DNA of 64,000 nucleotides. Origin: an uncultured bacterium (GTDB lineage Bacteria; Actinomycetota; Coriobacteriia; Coriobacteriales; Coriobacteriaceae). Location: contig CAJMKK010000008.1 in NCBI GenBank assembly GCA_905214105.1, forward strand, positions 49,335-113,334, read 5' to 3'. The notes beneath the pieces are model-generated. The model ran no database searches. It had not been told where the DNA came from and was given only the letters and a program-made list of their open reading frames with translations. The translations under genes and the position numbers were made by a program. This document shows positions 42,582-50,661 of the stretch, one piece after another. Position 1 is the first letter of the stretch. Each line of letters opens with the position of its first letter.

Positions 42582-42618
42582 AAAAAAGCACCCGTCTCGA
42601 AAATCCGAGACGGGTGCT
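42582..42618 (-). terminator. intrinsic terminator of the downstream PfkB kinase gene
   Basis: On minus, AGCACCCGTCTCG pairs perfectly with CGAGACGGGTGCT, a 13-bp stem with loop GATTTT, followed by TTTTTAAG. It is 32 bp after the kinase stop. Confidence 0.94.
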
Positions 42619-42649
42619 CGACAAGCAAAGAATGTAACCGTATGCCGCG

Positions 42650-43582
42650 CTAGCAAACCTGACGGATGGCAATACCCTTCTTGTATTCGTCCACCTTGGC
42701 AAAGTCGCCCAGGCCCGGGCACTCGACCACGTTGGCGCCGGTGGCCATCGACAGACGGAGGGCATCCTCGACTCGCTCGGGAGCGTCGTGCCATACGGAC
42801 AGGAAGGCAGCGAGCGAGGAATCGCCGGCGCACACCGTCGACAGCAGCTTGACGTCGAAGGTGCGATTGGCAAACCAGATGTGCTCGCCGTTGGAGAAGT
42901 ACGCACCGGCGCCACCGAGGGTCAGCAGCACGTTCTTGGCGCCCTTGGCGTGCAGCTCGGCCATAGCGCCCTTGACGGACTCATCGTCGCCACCGCTCAC
43001 CTTAATGCCAAAGATGTCGAGCAGCTCGTCGTCATTGGGCTTGATCAGCAGCGGCTCCATGGCAATAAGGTCTGCCAGCTGATGGCTCGAGATGTCGAGG
43101 ACGAACTCGGCCCCCTTGGCCTTGACGCGGCGCAGGACCTCGGCCAGGAAGCCCTCGGAAGTGTTGGGAGGCAGCGAGCCGCTGATGACCAGGCAGGTCA
43201 TGTCGTCGAGCGAATCGATGAGCTCAAACATCTCCTGCTCGTTGGCCTCGTTGATGGCGGCACCGGCGTTGACCATGTTGTACTCGGTGTCGGGGCCGGC
43301 GTTGAGGAACACGTTGACGCGCGTGATGCCGTCGGTCCACACGGACTTGACGGGCACGCCCAGGGCCTCAGCGCCCTTAACGATAAACTCACCTGAGAAG
43401 CCGGCGAAGAAACCCAGGATCGTGGTGTCGACACCGTAGTGGTCAAGCGTAAACGAGACGTTGAGGCCCTTGCCGTTGGGCGTGTATACGGCGTTGCGGG
43501 TACGCGTGACGGTGTTGGCAGCAAGGCCGTCGCAGGCGATGTTGTAGTCAATAGCGGGATTTGCAGTGAGCGTGTAAATCAT
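42650..43582 (-). CDS. PfkB-family hexose-phosphate kinase, 1-phosphofructokinase/LacC type (first of two)
   Basis: A 310-aa cytosolic ribokinase-fold kinase, probably phosphorylating fructose 1-phosphate or tagatose 6-phosphate made by a PTS. Conserved features are MIYTLTANPAIDYNI, YTPNGKGLNVS, VISGSLPPN, LLIKPNDDELLDIFG and the nucleotide/catalytic block VCAGDSSLAAFL near 250. The usual first Gly of GAGD is Cys; the catalytic Asp is kept. GAAAGGA precedes the ATG. It follows its paralogue after that gene's terminator and has its own TATACT box at 43617-43622 (minus). Confidence 0.9.
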   Translation of the reverse strand: MIYTLTANPAIDYNIACDGLAANTVTRTRNAVYTPNGKGLNVSFTLDHYGVDTTILGFFAGFSGEFIVKGAEALGVPVKSVWTDGITRVNVFLNAGPDTEYNMVNAGAAINEANEQEMFELIDSLDDMTCLVISGSLPPNTSEGFLAEVLRRVKAKGAEFVLDISSHQLADLIAMEPLLIKPNDDELLDIFGIKVSGGDDESVKGAMAELHAKGAKNVLLTLGGAGAYFSNGEHIWFANRTFDVKLLSTVCAGDSSLAAFLSVWHDAPERVEDALRLSMATGANVVECPGLGDFAKVDEYKKGIAIRQVC

Positions 43583-43612
43583 GAATGTTCCTTTCACGAA
43601 GCAACGTGTTAA

Positions 43613-43622
43613 TGAAAGTATA
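43613..43622 (-). promoter_or_regulatory. candidate -10 element and TGAAAG half-site before the first PfkB gene
   Basis: Minus-strand TATACT (43617-43622) runs into CTTTCA (43613-43618, TGAAAG on plus). The same TGAAAG/CTTTCA word forms a palindrome in the fruA-rpiR control region, so the RpiR protein may also act here. Confidence 0.4.
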
Positions 43623-43710
43623 TTCCACGCATCGGTAAAAGGCTAGGACAACTCGGTGAACGGTGTGGAAGCGATGAAGTACGGCGGGACACCTCTCCCC
43701 CGTGGCGGAA

Positions 43711-43744
43711 CAAAAAGGCGCCCCAGCCGAAACCGGGGCGCCAC
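43711..43744 (-). terminator. intrinsic terminator of the second PfkB kinase gene
   Basis: On minus, GGCGCCCC pairs with GGGGCGCC around about 10 nt and is followed by TTTTTG. It lies about 27 bp past the stop codon. Confidence 0.88.
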
Positions 43745-43770
43745 ATGCGCACGAATATGTCGCGTTTCGA

Positions 43771-44703
43771 TTACTGACGATCGAGCTTGCGGACAGCAAC
43801 GCGCTTGCTGTACTCGTCGACGTGACCGAAGTCGCCGATGCCGACGGACTCGGCAACGTTGGCGCCGGTGGCCATAGCGAGCTTCATGGCCTCCTCGACG
43901 TTGTCGCGATCCCTGTACCACTTGTGCAGGAACGCGGCGAGGGTGCAGTCGCCGGCGCAGACGGAAGAAACCAGCTTGATGTTGAACTCACGCTTGGCGT
44001 ACCAGATGTCCTCGCCGTTGGAGAAGTAAGCGTCGCCGCGGCTACCACGGGTGAGCAGCACGTTCTGAACGCCAGCGTCGTGAGCCATCTTCATGGCAAC
44101 GCGGACCTCGTCGTCGGTGTCGACCGGCACGCCGAAGATGGCCTTCATCTCGTGATGGTTCGGCTTGATGAGCAGCGGCTTCTTGTGAGCGAGCTCCTTG
44201 AGCTTGTCGGAGGACAGGTCCAGGACGACGTCGGCGCCACGAGCCTGAGCGTGCTCCATGACCTGAGCCAGGAAGTCAGGCGTAGCTTTGGGAGGCACGG
44301 AGCCGGAAACGATCAGGCACTCGAGATCGCCCGCGGTGTCCAGGATGTTGTAGAGCTCCTCCTGGTGCTGCGGCGTGATCGGAGCACCCGGGTTCAGGAT
44401 GCCGTACTCGTGCTGGCCATCGTTGACGTAGGTGTTAATGCGCGTGATACCGTCGGTCCAGACCGGGCGGCAGAGGCAACCCAGGTTCATGACCTCCTCG
44501 ACGATGAACTTGCCCGTGAAGCCAGCGAAGAAGCCGAGCGCGACGGTGTCGACGCCCATCTTCTTAAAGGCGAAGGACACGTCGAGGCCCTTGCCGTTAG
44601 CCGTGTAGCTGGCCGAGCCGGTGCGGACGTTCTCGTCGGGCTCGAGCGGAGAGCTCGAAACCGTCATGTCGACAGCCGGGTTAGCGGTTAGCGTGTAGAA
44701 CAT
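43771..44703 (-). CDS. PfkB-family hexose-phosphate kinase, 1-phosphofructokinase/LacC type (second of two)
   Basis: Also 310 aa and a tandem paralogue of the gene at 42650-43582. Shared features are MFYTLTANPAVDMTVSS, YTANGKGLDVS, VWTDGITRINTYVN, VSGSVPPKATPDF, LLIKPNHHEM and the block VCAGDCTLAAFL near 248. As in its neighbour, GAGD is CAGD, and the next residue is Cys instead of Ser. AGGGGG lies upstream of the ATG. It follows ptsI by 74 bp, which include a CCGCGTGG/CCACGCGG hairpin without a T-tract, so partial read-through from ptsHI is likely. Confidence 0.9.
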   Translation of the reverse strand: MFYTLTANPAVDMTVSSSPLEPDENVRTGSASYTANGKGLDVSFAFKKMGVDTVALGFFAGFTGKFIVEEVMNLGCLCRPVWTDGITRINTYVNDGQHEYGILNPGAPITPQHQEELYNILDTAGDLECLIVSGSVPPKATPDFLAQVMEHAQARGADVVLDLSSDKLKELAHKKPLLIKPNHHEMKAIFGVPVDTDDEVRVAMKMAHDAGVQNVLLTRGSRGDAYFSNGEDIWYAKREFNIKLVSSVCAGDCTLAAFLHKWYRDRDNVEEAMKLAMATGANVAESVGIGDFGHVDEYSKRVAVRKLDRQ

Positions 44704-44777
44704 TTACAGTACCCCCTGTATATGTGAGGGCCGCGTGGCCGGCCCATTCCAACCACGCGGTTACCTCTGATACCAAA

Positions 44778-46481
44778 TTAGCGAGCTGCGGACTCGAGCA
44801 GTGCCTTGACCTCGGCGGCGGTGTTGCAGGCGAGTGCCTTCTCGGCGAGCTCGTCGCACTCGGCCTTGGTCCACTGGCTGATGGTCTTGCGGGCGCGCAG
44901 GATCGACGGAGCGCTCATCGAGAACTCCTCCAGGCCCCAGCTGATCAGCAGCGGCTCAAGCAGCGGATCGGCAGCGGCCTCGCCGCACATACCGACCATG
45001 ATGCCGGCCTTCACGCCGCTCTCGATGATGTTCTTGAGCGAGCGGAGCACGGCGGGATAGTACACCTGGTACAGGTTGGAGATGGTGTCGTTACCACGGT
45101 CGGCGCACATGGTGTAGCCGATCAGGTCGTTGGTGCCGATGGAGAAGAAGTCGGCGACCTCGGCAAGACGGTCTGCGAGCAGCGAAGCGGCGGGCGTCTC
45201 GACCATGATGCCGACCTCGATGTTCTCGTTGAACTTGCGACCCTCTTCGGTCAGCTCGGCCTTGCACTGCTCGACGAGCTCCTTGACAGCCAAGACCTCC
45301 TCGACGCAGGTGACGAGCGGGATCATGATCTTGACGTCACCGAAGGCGCTAGCGCGCAGCAGAGCGCGGAGCTGGACCTTGTACTGGTCGGGATTGGCAA
45401 GGCAGTAACGCACGGCGCGGAAGCCCATGAAGGGGTTGTCTTCCTTGACCATATGCAGATACGGAATCTCCTTGTCGCCGCCCACATCGAGCGTGCGGAT
45501 GATGACCGGAGCACCCTTGAGCGCGCTGGCGACCTTACGGTAGGCGTTGAACTGCTCCTCCTCGGAAGGAAGCTCAGCAGAGTCCATGAACAGGAACTCG
45601 GAGCGGAACAGGCCGATAGCCTCGGCGTCGTGATCGAGCGCGTTGGGCACGTCATCGGGGTTACCGATGTTGCAGGCGATGATCTTCTTGATGCCATCGG
45701 CAGTCACGGACGGCTTGCCACGGAAGGCCTCGAGGGCTGCCTTCTCGGCAGCGAAGGCCTCGGCCTTGGCGGTGTAGGCAGCGAGCGTCTCCTCGTCGGG
45801 ATCGGCCTCGACGATACCCTTGCCACCGTCGACGACAACGGTCATACCGTTGCGCAGCGCGGTGCAGCTGTTGGAAACCGAAAGGACAGCCGGAATCTCG
45901 AGGGCGCGCGCAATGATCGCGGAGTGCGACGTGCGGCCACCGGTCTCGGTGACGATACCGGCAACGTGGGCCTTATCGATCGTGGCGGTCATGGACGGCG
46001 TAAGGTCGTGCACGACAACGACGGTGTTCTCGGGCAGGACGGAGAGGTCGACAACCTCCTTGCCCAGCAGCTCGGCCAGAATACCGGTGCGGATGTCGGC
46101 GATGTCGGCCGCGCGCAGACGGAACATCTCGTCGTCCATGGACAGGAACATGTTCTCGAACATGGTCGAGGTGTCCATGAGCGCCTGCTCGGCGCAGGTG
46201 CCGCCGTCAATGGCGGCGTTGATGGCGTCGGTCATGCCCGGGTCCTGAGCCAGGACGATGTGTCCGCTCATAATCTCGGCCTCGGCCTCGCCCACCGTCT
46301 CCTTCATGTGGTCGGCCTGAGCCTGGGTCTTCTCGCAGAAGACAGAAAGGGCGTTCTGATAGCGCTCCTTCTCTGCTGCCGAATCAGCAACCTCGTGCGG
46401 TTCAAACGTCAAGTCGGGATCGACGGCGACCATGACGGTGCCGATTCCGATTCCCTCGGATGCGTTGACTCCCTGATACAT
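44778..46481 (-). CDS. ptsI: phosphoenolpyruvate-protein phosphotransferase (PTS enzyme I)
   Basis: Passes phosphate from phosphoenolpyruvate to HPr. The protein is 567 aa, normal size. The phospho-His motif TGGRTSHSAIIARAL is near 178-192, ahead of the linker. The PEP-binding barrel has GLFRSEFLFMDSAELPSEEE, MGFRAVRYCL, FFSIGTNDLIGYTMCADRGN and the catalytic Cys in VGMCGEAAADPLL. The start MYQGVNASEGIGIG was chosen because AGAGAGG is 7 nt away; the ATG two codons upstream is too close. It follows ptsH by about 130 bp with no strong terminator, so the two are probably co-transcribed. Confidence 0.95.
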   Translation of the reverse strand: MYQGVNASEGIGIGTVMVAVDPDLTFEPHEVADSAAEKERYQNALSVFCEKTQAQADHMKETVGEAEAEIMSGHIVLAQDPGMTDAINAAIDGGTCAEQALMDTSTMFENMFLSMDDEMFRLRAADIADIRTGILAELLGKEVVDLSVLPENTVVVVHDLTPSMTATIDKAHVAGIVTETGGRTSHSAIIARALEIPAVLSVSNSCTALRNGMTVVVDGGKGIVEADPDEETLAAYTAKAEAFAAEKAALEAFRGKPSVTADGIKKIIACNIGNPDDVPNALDHDAEAIGLFRSEFLFMDSAELPSEEEQFNAYRKVASALKGAPVIIRTLDVGGDKEIPYLHMVKEDNPFMGFRAVRYCLANPDQYKVQLRALLRASAFGDVKIMIPLVTCVEEVLAVKELVEQCKAELTEEGRKFNENIEVGIMVETPAASLLADRLAEVADFFSIGTNDLIGYTMCADRGNDTISNLYQVYYPAVLRSLKNIIESGVKAGIMVGMCGEAAADPLLEPLLISWGLEEFSMSAPSILRARKTISQWTKAECDELAEKALACNTAAEVKALLESAAR

Positions 46482-46613
46482 TCCCATTCCTCTCTCCGTG
46501 CCATGTGATAAAGCGTTTTGCCATATCCATGACAAAAGAGCGCAGCTACCTTGAACAGGTCACTGCGCCCCCAAATATGAACTTAATTGTTCAACATGCG
46601 ACCCGTTTGAGTT

Positions 46614-46877
46614 CTACTCGCCAAGACCGCTCTTGATGAGCTCGATGGCAGCAGCCAGAGCCTCGGCCTCGTCGGCGCCGTCGCACTTGACCTCGACCTC
46701 GGTACCACAAGGGATACCAGCAGCCATGAGGGCCATCGGGGACTTACCGTTGACCTCCTTCTCGGGGGTGACGACAGTCACGTCGCAGGCGTACTTGCCC
46801 ATGGTGGAGGCGAAGAGACCAGCCGGACGCATGTGAAGACCCTGCGGATTAACGAGGGTAGCCTTCTCAGAAACCAT
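46614..46877 (-). CDS. ptsH: phosphocarrier protein HPr
   Basis: An 87-aa phosphocarrier between enzyme I and the sugar-specific EII. The active-site His15 is in NPQGLHMRPAG. Ser46 is in VNGKSPMALMAAGI, the site used for HPr-kinase regulation in Firmicutes and some others. AAGGAG lies 6 nt before the ATG chosen; 19 upstream codons are open but unsupported. It precedes ptsI on the same strand. Confidence 0.96.
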   Translation of the reverse strand: MVSEKATLVNPQGLHMRPAGLFASTMGKYACDVTVVTPEKEVNGKSPMALMAAGIPCGTEVEVKCDGADEAEALAAAIELIKSGLGE

Positions 46878-47056
46878 AATTGACTCCTTTTTGTGTTTAA
46901 CCCCTGTCATGTATGCGGCAGGAGTCAGATTCACGACGTTGTTTATATTAACTCACATCAAACGGTTTTTCATTATGTTTCGCACGAATTGTTGGACAGA
47001 TGTGTTTGTCGTCCGCTTGCTCGTCCACAGGGGGCCGGGCGCGGCCAGTGAGATTT
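46878..47056. other. ptsH upstream region
   Basis: No gene is seen here. On minus, an A/T-rich stretch at about 46935-46990 contains TAATAT and TATAAA words plus a TGAAA half-site, and is the likely promoter area of ptsHI. A convincing -35 at proper spacing was not found. Confidence 0.4.
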
Positions 47057-47124
47057 CCTGCTCTACAGTCCTGCTCGCACGAAGAGCACATTAAGTGCTC
47101 TTCGGCTCGTGCGGAACTCGCGAT
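47057..47124 (+). repeat. hairpin repeat, copy C
   Basis: CCTGCTCTACAGTCCTG, then CTCGCACG, the stem GAAGAGCAC-ATTAA-GTGCTCTTC, then CGGCTCGTGCGGAACTCGCG. The flanks are near-identical to copy A at 8698-8766, which has a different but equally well-paired stem. It lies in the gap between ptsH and fruA with no coding role visible. Confidence 0.88.
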
Positions 47125-47154
47125 AAACTTAAACATCCCCCCTATGCCCTTTTG

Positions 47155-47225
47155 TAAGTTGCGGTGAAATAGGGACTGAATTCGGGGTTGAATCGTTTAA
47201 ACAGTCCCTATTTCACCGCAACTTA
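47155..47225. repeat. 24-bp perfect inverted repeat between ptsH and fruA
   Basis: Arms at 47155-47178 (TAAGTTGCGGTGAAATAGGG then ACTG) and 47202-47225 are perfect complements around a 23-bp centre. A single related arm occurs at 15830-15852. It lies immediately after the fruA terminator and 30 bp from hairpin copy C. Confidence 0.9.
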
Positions 47226-47233
47226 TTTGGGGA

Positions 47234-47272
47234 TGAAAAAGGCGGAGGCCCTGGAGAGGGGCTCCGCCTTTG
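47234..47272 (-). terminator. intrinsic terminator of fruA
   Basis: On minus, AAAGGCGGAG pairs with CTCCGCCTTT around a C/T/G-rich loop and is followed by more T. It starts about 35 bp after the fruA stop codon. Confidence 0.9.
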
Positions 47273-47306
47273 CTACAGGGGGCGAATGAAACCGCTGTCT
47301 GTGGGG

Positions 47307-49310
47307 CTAGACCAGGCGGGCGTTGATCGTCTTGGCGATCTCGGCGGCGTCGGTGGAACCCTTGACGGTGGCACGGAAGTCCTCGTCCATGAGCGCCTCG
47401 GCGACCTTGGACAGGATCTTGAGGTGCGTGGTACCAGCCTGAGCGCCCGGGATGAGTAGCGCGATGGCCACGTTGACGGGGGCGCCGTCCATGGTGTCCC
47501 AACCGGTCACGCCAGAGTCGTCCTTGACGACGATAACGGCGGCCTCGGTAATGGCGTCGGACTTGGCATGCGGAATGGCGAAGCCCTCCATCATGCCCGT
47601 AGTGCCCTCTGCCTCGCGGGCAAGGAAGGCGTTCATCACGGCGTCGGCGTCGCCGGCGATACCGGCTTTGACGGCCTGGTTGGATACAAAGCTCAGGGCC
47701 TCGTCACGAGAAGCGAAGTCCTCGGCGACAAAGACGTTCTCGACCTTCACGAAGTCAGCAGCCTCGGCCTTGGGGGCCTCGACGGCAGCGGCCTTGGGGG
47801 CCTCAACCGGCTTGGCTGTAGGAGCGACCTTCTGGTTCTTCTCGAAGTCGTACTTCTTGAAGGTCACGAACAGGATGCCACCGACCACAGCGCCGATGAG
47901 GATAGCGAGGACCCACAGCGGACCGTTCTCGACAACGGGCAGGACCAGGAAGCCACCGTGGGGCGCCGGGTCGTGAACGTTGAACATAATGGTCAGGATC
48001 GAAGCGATAGAGGAACCGAGCATCATGATGGGCATGACGGGCCAGATGTTCTTGGTCATGAACGGAATGGCGCCCTCGGTGATGTGGGTGCAACCAAGAA
48101 TGAGGTTGACGACACCGGCGTCATGATCCTCCTGGCTGAAGTACTTCTTGCCGACGACGACGGCGAAGGTGGTGATCAGCGGCGGAACGATGCAAGCGGC
48201 GGAGACGGCAGCCATGAAGTTGGTGCCAAAGTTGTAGGTGTCGGTGCCAACACCGGCGGCCAAGGCCTCGGTGAGCATAGCGGTACCGGTGACGTAAGCA
48301 GCCTTGTTGACCGGGCCACCCATGTCAAAGGCGCACATGCAGCCGATGGCAAGGCCCAGGACGACGGCGCCAGAGGCGGACAGACCCTTGAGGAAGTCCA
48401 TCATGGCGGTGTTGATGGCAGCCATGGGGCCGGAGATGCCGAGCATGACCAGACCGACGATGGCGGTCGAGAACAGCGGGTACAAAAAGATTGCCTTGAG
48501 GCCGTCCAGGTTCTTGGGCAGACCGGCAAAGACCTTCTCGAGCAGCAGGATGACATAGCCGGCGAGGAAGCCGCCGACGATGCCGCCCAGGAAGCCGAAG
48601 CCCACGCCGGCGCCACCGGCGTCGATCATACCGGTATCGGCGTTAACGGGCAGACCCTGGATGGCGATCATGCCGGCAACAAAACCGGGGACGAGCGCCG
48701 GGCGCTTGCCGATGGACTCGGCGATGTAGGCGGAGAGCACCGGAACCATGAGGTTCATGGCGATACCGCCGATAATCTTGAGCATCGCGGCAAAGCTGTT
48801 GTAGTCGGCAGCCGTCGAATCGAAGGACGTGATACCCCACAGGAACGAAACGGCGGTCAGAACACCACCGGCGACGACGAAGACCAGCATGTGGCTGACG
48901 CCATTCATGAGGTGCTTGTAGATGACGTGGCCGATGGACTCCTTTTCCTCGACCTCGTCCTCGACATCGGCGGCAGCGGCAACCGTATCGTCGCCCTTGG
49001 CGGCGAGCGCGTGGTCAATCAGCTTTCCGGCGGCCTCGACGGACAGGGCCTTGGAAACGCCGACGGAAACCATGGGCTTTCCGGCGAAACGCTCCGCCTG
49101 GACATCCTTATCGGCTGCGACGACGACGGCCTTGGCACCGGCGATCTCGCTCTTGGTGAGCTCGTTCTCGACACCGACCTGGCCATGAGTCTCAACCTTA
49201 ATGGTCAGACCTCGCTCGGCGGCCGCCTTCTCCAACGCCTCCTTCGCCATGAAGGTGTGCGCAATGCCGGTCGGGCAACCGGTCGCGGCGATGATGTCAA
49301 ACTTAGCCAT
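47307..49310 (-). CDS. fruA: PTS fructose-type transporter subunit IIBCA
   Basis: One 667-aa chain for phosphorylating uptake, order B-C-A. IIB (1-100) has the phospho-Cys in IIAATGCPTGIAHTFMA (Cys12). IIC (about 150-490) has many helices and FDMGGPVNKAAYVTG and THITEGAIPF. An Ala/Pro/Lys/Glu-rich linker follows (about 495-520). IIA (about 525-667) has the phospho-His in EGFAIPHAKSD (His about 581). Start MAKFDIIAATGCPTG follows AAGGAGG. The sugar is fructose-like; mannose-type 2-O-alpha-mannosyl-glycerate relatives are possible. Divergent from the RpiR regulator. Confidence 0.94.
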   Translation of the reverse strand: MAKFDIIAATGCPTGIAHTFMAKEALEKAAAERGLTIKVETHGQVGVENELTKSEIAGAKAVVVAADKDVQAERFAGKPMVSVGVSKALSVEAAGKLIDHALAAKGDDTVAAAADVEDEVEEKESIGHVIYKHLMNGVSHMLVFVVAGGVLTAVSFLWGITSFDSTAADYNSFAAMLKIIGGIAMNLMVPVLSAYIAESIGKRPALVPGFVAGMIAIQGLPVNADTGMIDAGGAGVGFGFLGGIVGGFLAGYVILLLEKVFAGLPKNLDGLKAIFLYPLFSTAIVGLVMLGISGPMAAINTAMMDFLKGLSASGAVVLGLAIGCMCAFDMGGPVNKAAYVTGTAMLTEALAAGVGTDTYNFGTNFMAAVSAACIVPPLITTFAVVVGKKYFSQEDHDAGVVNLILGCTHITEGAIPFMTKNIWPVMPIMMLGSSIASILTIMFNVHDPAPHGGFLVLPVVENGPLWVLAILIGAVVGGILFVTFKKYDFEKNQKVAPTAKPVEAPKAAAVEAPKAEAADFVKVENVFVAEDFASRDEALSFVSNQAVKAGIAGDADAVMNAFLAREAEGTTGMMEGFAIPHAKSDAITEAAVIVVKDDSGVTGWDTMDGAPVNVAIALLIPGAQAGTTHLKILSKVAEALMDEDFRATVKGSTDAAEIAKTINARLV

Positions 49311-49437
49311 GTGTCCCTCCTTTTTAAGTTTTGCGCCCGCAGGCGCTCCCCTACACGCGCGTCCTTGCGCGCTTTTCCACAAATGAAAGATACCAACCTA
49401 CCGTCCGCGTGAGAAGAGACAAGGCGCAATTCTCCGG

Positions 49438-49466
49438 TGAAAGGTTCTTTCATAACCGTAAACGGT
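49438..49466. promoter_or_regulatory. candidate operators in the fruA-rpiR intergenic region
   Basis: TGAAAGGTTCTTTCA (49438-49452) is a perfect palindrome with a 3-bp centre, immediately followed by ACCGTAAACGGT (49455-49466), also palindromic. Further TGAAAG words occur at 49384 and 49470. The positions between divergent genes and next to an RpiR gene suggest a regulator-binding cluster. A TATACT box at 49529-49534 may be the -10 of the regulator gene. Confidence 0.5.
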
Positions 49467-49582
49467 AGATGAAAGTTTACCATCAACACTTGAAACGGCA
49501 AGGTGTATCTTGTAATTGAAAATGCCCGTATACTATGGCATTGAAAAACAAGTCCGATTTTCATGCCAACCAGGAGCCACCC

Positions 49583-50440
49583 ATGACCGATAGCAGCAAG
49601 AGCGCGCTCTCCCTTATTAGTACGCACAAAGGGTACAGCGAGTCCGAGCAGCGCATTGTCGACTATATCCTAGAGCACCAGTCCGAGGCTCCGCGTCTGA
49701 CAGCCGCCCAGCTCTCGCGCGCCGCTGGCACGTCCGAAGCGACGGTCTCGCGCTTCTGCCGCAAGCTGGGCTTTGGCAGCTTCCGCAGCTTTCAGTTTTC
49801 GTTGGCGCGCGACTTGGAGAGTCAGCGCAACGAGGGCCTGACCGACGAGGTCTCGCTCGACAACATGGAGCAGAGCCTTAAAAATATCCTCGCCGCCAAG
49901 GTGAGCGAGCTTAATGCGACCATCGACGGCATTGATCACGACACCTTGGCCGCAGTTGTGCACGCACTTAAGAATGCCGGCGTTATTGAGTTCGCCGCCG
50001 TGGGCAATACGAACGCGGTCGCGCTCGATGCGACATTTAAGTTTTCGCAGCTGGGTCTACGCTGCATGGCAAGCACCATTAGTGAGACCGCAATCGGGTT
50101 TGCATTGACCCTAAAGCCCGGTGACGTTATCGTGCTCATCTCGAACTCGGGTAAGTCGCGCCGACTAAATCGCATGGCAAAAGCAGCCCGCGAATGCGGT
50201 GCTACCGTAGTCGTCATCAGCAGCGACAGCAAGTCTCCGCTTGCTCGCCTGGCCGACTACACCTTTAATACCGTGAACCACGAGGCACTGCTCACCACGG
50301 GCGACTTTGCATTCTCTAAAATCAGCGCAACGATGATCATCGAGGTGATCTACAACTTCCTGCTACCCGAAATCGAGGACGCGCGCGAGCATATCAGCTA
50401 CTACGAGGAGCTCATCCAGCCGGATAAGGTCGTGGAGTAG
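49583..50440 (+). CDS. RpiR/MurR-family transcriptional regulator
   Basis: A 285-aa regulator with an N-terminal helix-turn-helix (1-77, with SESEQRIVDYILEH, TAAQLSRAAGTSEATVSRF and CRKLGFGSFRSFQF) and a C-terminal SIS sugar-phosphate-binding domain (about 120-250, with FAAVGNTNAVALDATFKF and GDVIVLISNSGKSRRLNRMA). AGGAG lies before the chosen ATG. It is divergent from fruA and probably controls it in response to a phosphosugar, perhaps with the PfkB genes. Confidence 0.94.
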   Translation: MTDSSKSALSLISTHKGYSESEQRIVDYILEHQSEAPRLTAAQLSRAAGTSEATVSRFCRKLGFGSFRSFQFSLARDLESQRNEGLTDEVSLDNMEQSLKNILAAKVSELNATIDGIDHDTLAAVVHALKNAGVIEFAAVGNTNAVALDATFKFSQLGLRCMASTISETAIGFALTLKPGDVIVLISNSGKSRRLNRMAKAARECGATVVVISSDSKSPLARLADYTFNTVNHEALLTTGDFAFSKISATMIIEVIYNFLLPEIEDAREHISYYEELIQPDKVVE

Positions 50441-50470
50441 GCAACTTGGGGAGCCGATAGACGCCACTCG

Positions 50471-50629
50471 CCACGAAACCGGCCCATCTACTACGTTTTA
50501 TCCGTATGGCCCAACCACATACTGAAAATAGAGAAAACCGCAGGTGTTCTACCTGCGGTTTTCTTTTTGCAATTCTTGGCGTGGTTACCGATAGCCTATT
50601 AAACGTAGTAGATGGGCTGGTTTCGTGGC
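50471..50629. repeat. 28-bp inverted repeat flanking the rpiR/recN terminator
   Basis: Arms at 50471-50498 (begins CCACGAAACCGGCCCATCTA) and 50602-50629 (ends GGGCTGGTTTCGTGG) are complementary at 27 of 28 positions, with one G-T type difference. The 103-bp centre holds a strong terminator. It lies between converging genes. Same architecture as the repeats at 5286, 7025, 8672 and 47155, but different sequence. Confidence 0.88.
50530..50568. terminator. bidirectional terminator between rpiR and recN
   Basis: AGAAAACCGCAGGT and ACCTGCGGTTTTCT form a 14-bp perfect stem around GTTCT-type loop bases, with A-rich sequence before and TTTTTG after, so it can work on both strands. Confidence 0.93.
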
Positions 50630-50661
50630 AGCCGGGTCGGACTTGCACGTGGCGGCTCGGC

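Noticed and set aside
44724-46508. A 594-codon open frame on plus opposite ptsI
   Set aside because: Composition (Gly, His, Asp, Val, Leu) and exact coincidence with ptsI mark it as a shadow. The same holds for 47568-49412 opposite fruA and 61103-62830 opposite alaS.
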